64,000 nt of DNA, taken from the NCBI GenBank assembly GCA_035610835.1, contig CM069449.1, positions 15,229,963-15,293,962 of the forward strand, in the 5' to 3' direction. Source of the stretch: Ophiura sarsii. Its lineage: Eukaryota; Echinodermata; Ophiuroidea; Amphilepidida; Ophiuridae. Below, one piece after another: positions 63,907 to 64,000 of the stretch; within the stretch, counting starts at the first letter, position 1; each line of letters opens with the position of its first letter. A program made the translations under genes and the position numbers. Below the pieces are notes generated by a model that did not search any database, had not been told where the DNA came from, and saw nothing but the letters and a program-made list of their open reading frames with translations.

Positions 63907-64000
63907 TAAGCAAGTTTGCGACCTCTTTGATTTTAGGCTGGTAACACAATCCCACAGTGCATTTCGTTAAAACAGTGTAAATTATTTTTTCAACGATACG

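Overview
The window is animal nuclear DNA: widely spaced exons with GT-AG splice sites, AT-rich introns, many short-inverted-repeat transposons (MITEs), tRNA-derived SINEs, a non-LTR retrotransposon and minisatellites. No operon, bacterial gene or CRISPR array is present. The genes are metazoan (Rubicon, a Rolling stone-like membrane protein, a C2H2 zinc-finger protein). The repeats look like those of a marine invertebrate, and a 2A-like motif in a CR1/L2-type LINE would fit a deuterostome such as an echinoderm, hemichordate or lancelet. That placement is a guess.

The main content is one complete gene on the + strand, Rubicon (RUBCN), from 9869 to 52487. I could place 18 coding exons with consistent splice phases: 3,225 nt, 1,074 residues and a stop. 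The protein has an N-terminal RUN domain (exons 2-4), a long low-complexity middle (exons 5-11) and the C-terminal cysteine-rich Rubicon homology domain (exons 12-18). Rubicon is known in other animals as a negative regulator of the class III PI3-kinase (UVRAG) complex and autophagosome maturation, a Rab7 partner and a factor in LC3-associated phagocytosis.

Layout: 1-2340 degenerate repeats and a tRNA-like SINE; 2341-3558 an intronless nine-finger C2H2 gene (- strand); 3640-9200 repeats, including a 293-300 bp tandem array and an 800 bp strand-asymmetric A/C tract; 9869-52487 Rubicon; 52471-53285 a 22-bp minisatellite that begins inside the last Rubicon exon; 53300-59500 MITEs, a dead LINE tail and SINEs; 59523-60146 a 21-bp minisatellite; 60161-60758 the last exon of a Rolling stone-like gene (- strand) with an apparent frameshift; 62168-63906 a non-autonomous DNA transposon with long inverted ends.

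Five observations stand out. (1) Part of Rubicon exon 16, with its 5' splice site, is repeated 11 further times at a period of 146 bp (last step 147) in the following intron, without any 3' splice site. (2) A 1,019-bp TA-flanked transposon sits between the old upstream intron and the terminal CTACAG of exon 3, so its own inverted repeat now supplies the pyrimidine tract and a branch-point match. (3) A nearly intact LINE, carrying a 2A-like motif and a PHD finger, is nested in a MITE in intron 2. (4) A 164-bp tandem array in intron 9 contains eight perfect AGGTCA direct repeats with 1-bp spacing (DR1 nuclear-receptor type). (5) The Rubicon stop codon and last residues come from the minisatellite. 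Many MITE families occur in two to four copies and are listed individually.
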